This document shows positions 13,858 through 13,865 of a DNA stretch of 13,865 bases, piece by piece. A program made the translations under genes and the position numbers. Origin of the DNA: Rhodocyclaceae bacterium. GTDB lineage: Bacteria > Pseudomonadota > Gammaproteobacteria > Burkholderiales > Rhodocyclaceae. A model generated the notes under the pieces. The model made no database searches. It was given only the letters and a program-made list of their open reading frames with translations, and was not told where the DNA came from. Numbering within the stretch: position 1 is the stretch's first letter; every line of letters begins with the position of its first letter. Where the stretch lies: NCBI GenBank assembly GCA_017444505.1, contig JAFSWK010000264.1, positions 1 through 13,865 of the forward strand. Reading direction: 5' to 3'.

Positions 13858-13865
13858 CTGCGCGC

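Noticed and set aside
1..13865. Search for a new defence, mobile or biosynthetic system
   Set aside because: All genes fall in housekeeping or widely conserved families and are compactly arranged; there are no transposase, integrase, toxin-antitoxin, reverse transcriptase or repeat-spacer structures.

Overview
The window is GC-rich chromosomal DNA that most likely comes from a betaproteobacterium. This rests on the protein families, on the gene pairings argJ-secA, dciA next to secA/lpxC, def-fmt, and LysM-dprA-smg-topB, and on an LPS gene (lpxC) that implies a Gram-negative outer membrane. I cannot place it below class level. Stop codons TAA, TAG and TGA are all used as stops, so the code is standard. 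Packing is very tight: neighbours are separated by a few bases or overlap, and two convergent pairs overlap at their 3' ends. I see no tRNA, rRNA, CRISPR array, insertion sequence or prophage gene.

Layout. 1-447 (+) is the C-terminal part of ribD, which begins before the window. On the minus strand, 435-5148 carries secA, then a rho-independent terminator, then argJ, then a secreted DUF4124-type protein whose end overlaps the end of ribD. A 129-base divergent region separates secA from dciA (5278-5730, +). A second minus-strand block runs def, fmt, htpX, lpxC and a 61-residue membrane protein (9384 down to 5713). It has translational-coupling overlaps at def/fmt (ATGA) and lpxC/membrane protein (ATGCTGA). 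A second divergent region of 161 bases separates def from the plus-strand block: a secreted LysM protein, dprA, smg and topB (9546-13857).

How the genes fit together. Most are housekeeping genes: riboflavin synthesis (ribD), arginine synthesis (argJ), Sec export (secA), helicase loading (dciA), lipid A synthesis (lpxC), inner-membrane proteolysis (htpX), and formylation/deformylation of the initiator methionine (fmt, def). The rest serve peptidoglycan binding (LysM protein) and DNA handling (dprA, topB). Several concern the envelope: secA, lpxC, htpX, the LysM protein and two small uncharacterised proteins.

I see no convincing new multi-gene system. The points most worth a second look are: (1) an in-frame TAA that ends topB where the family normally continues, consistent with a single G-to-T change, 8 bases before the window edge; (2) a strong sigma-32-type heat-shock promoter in front of htpX, with its -35 on the fmt stop codon; (3) a perfect TGTGA-N6-TCACA palindrome and four same-strand CAAGTG hexamers in the 131-base gap upstream of lpxC; (4) lpxC sitting behind htpX instead of behind ftsZ; and (5) two uncharacterised envelope proteins. 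No gene-free stretch exceeds 300 bases.
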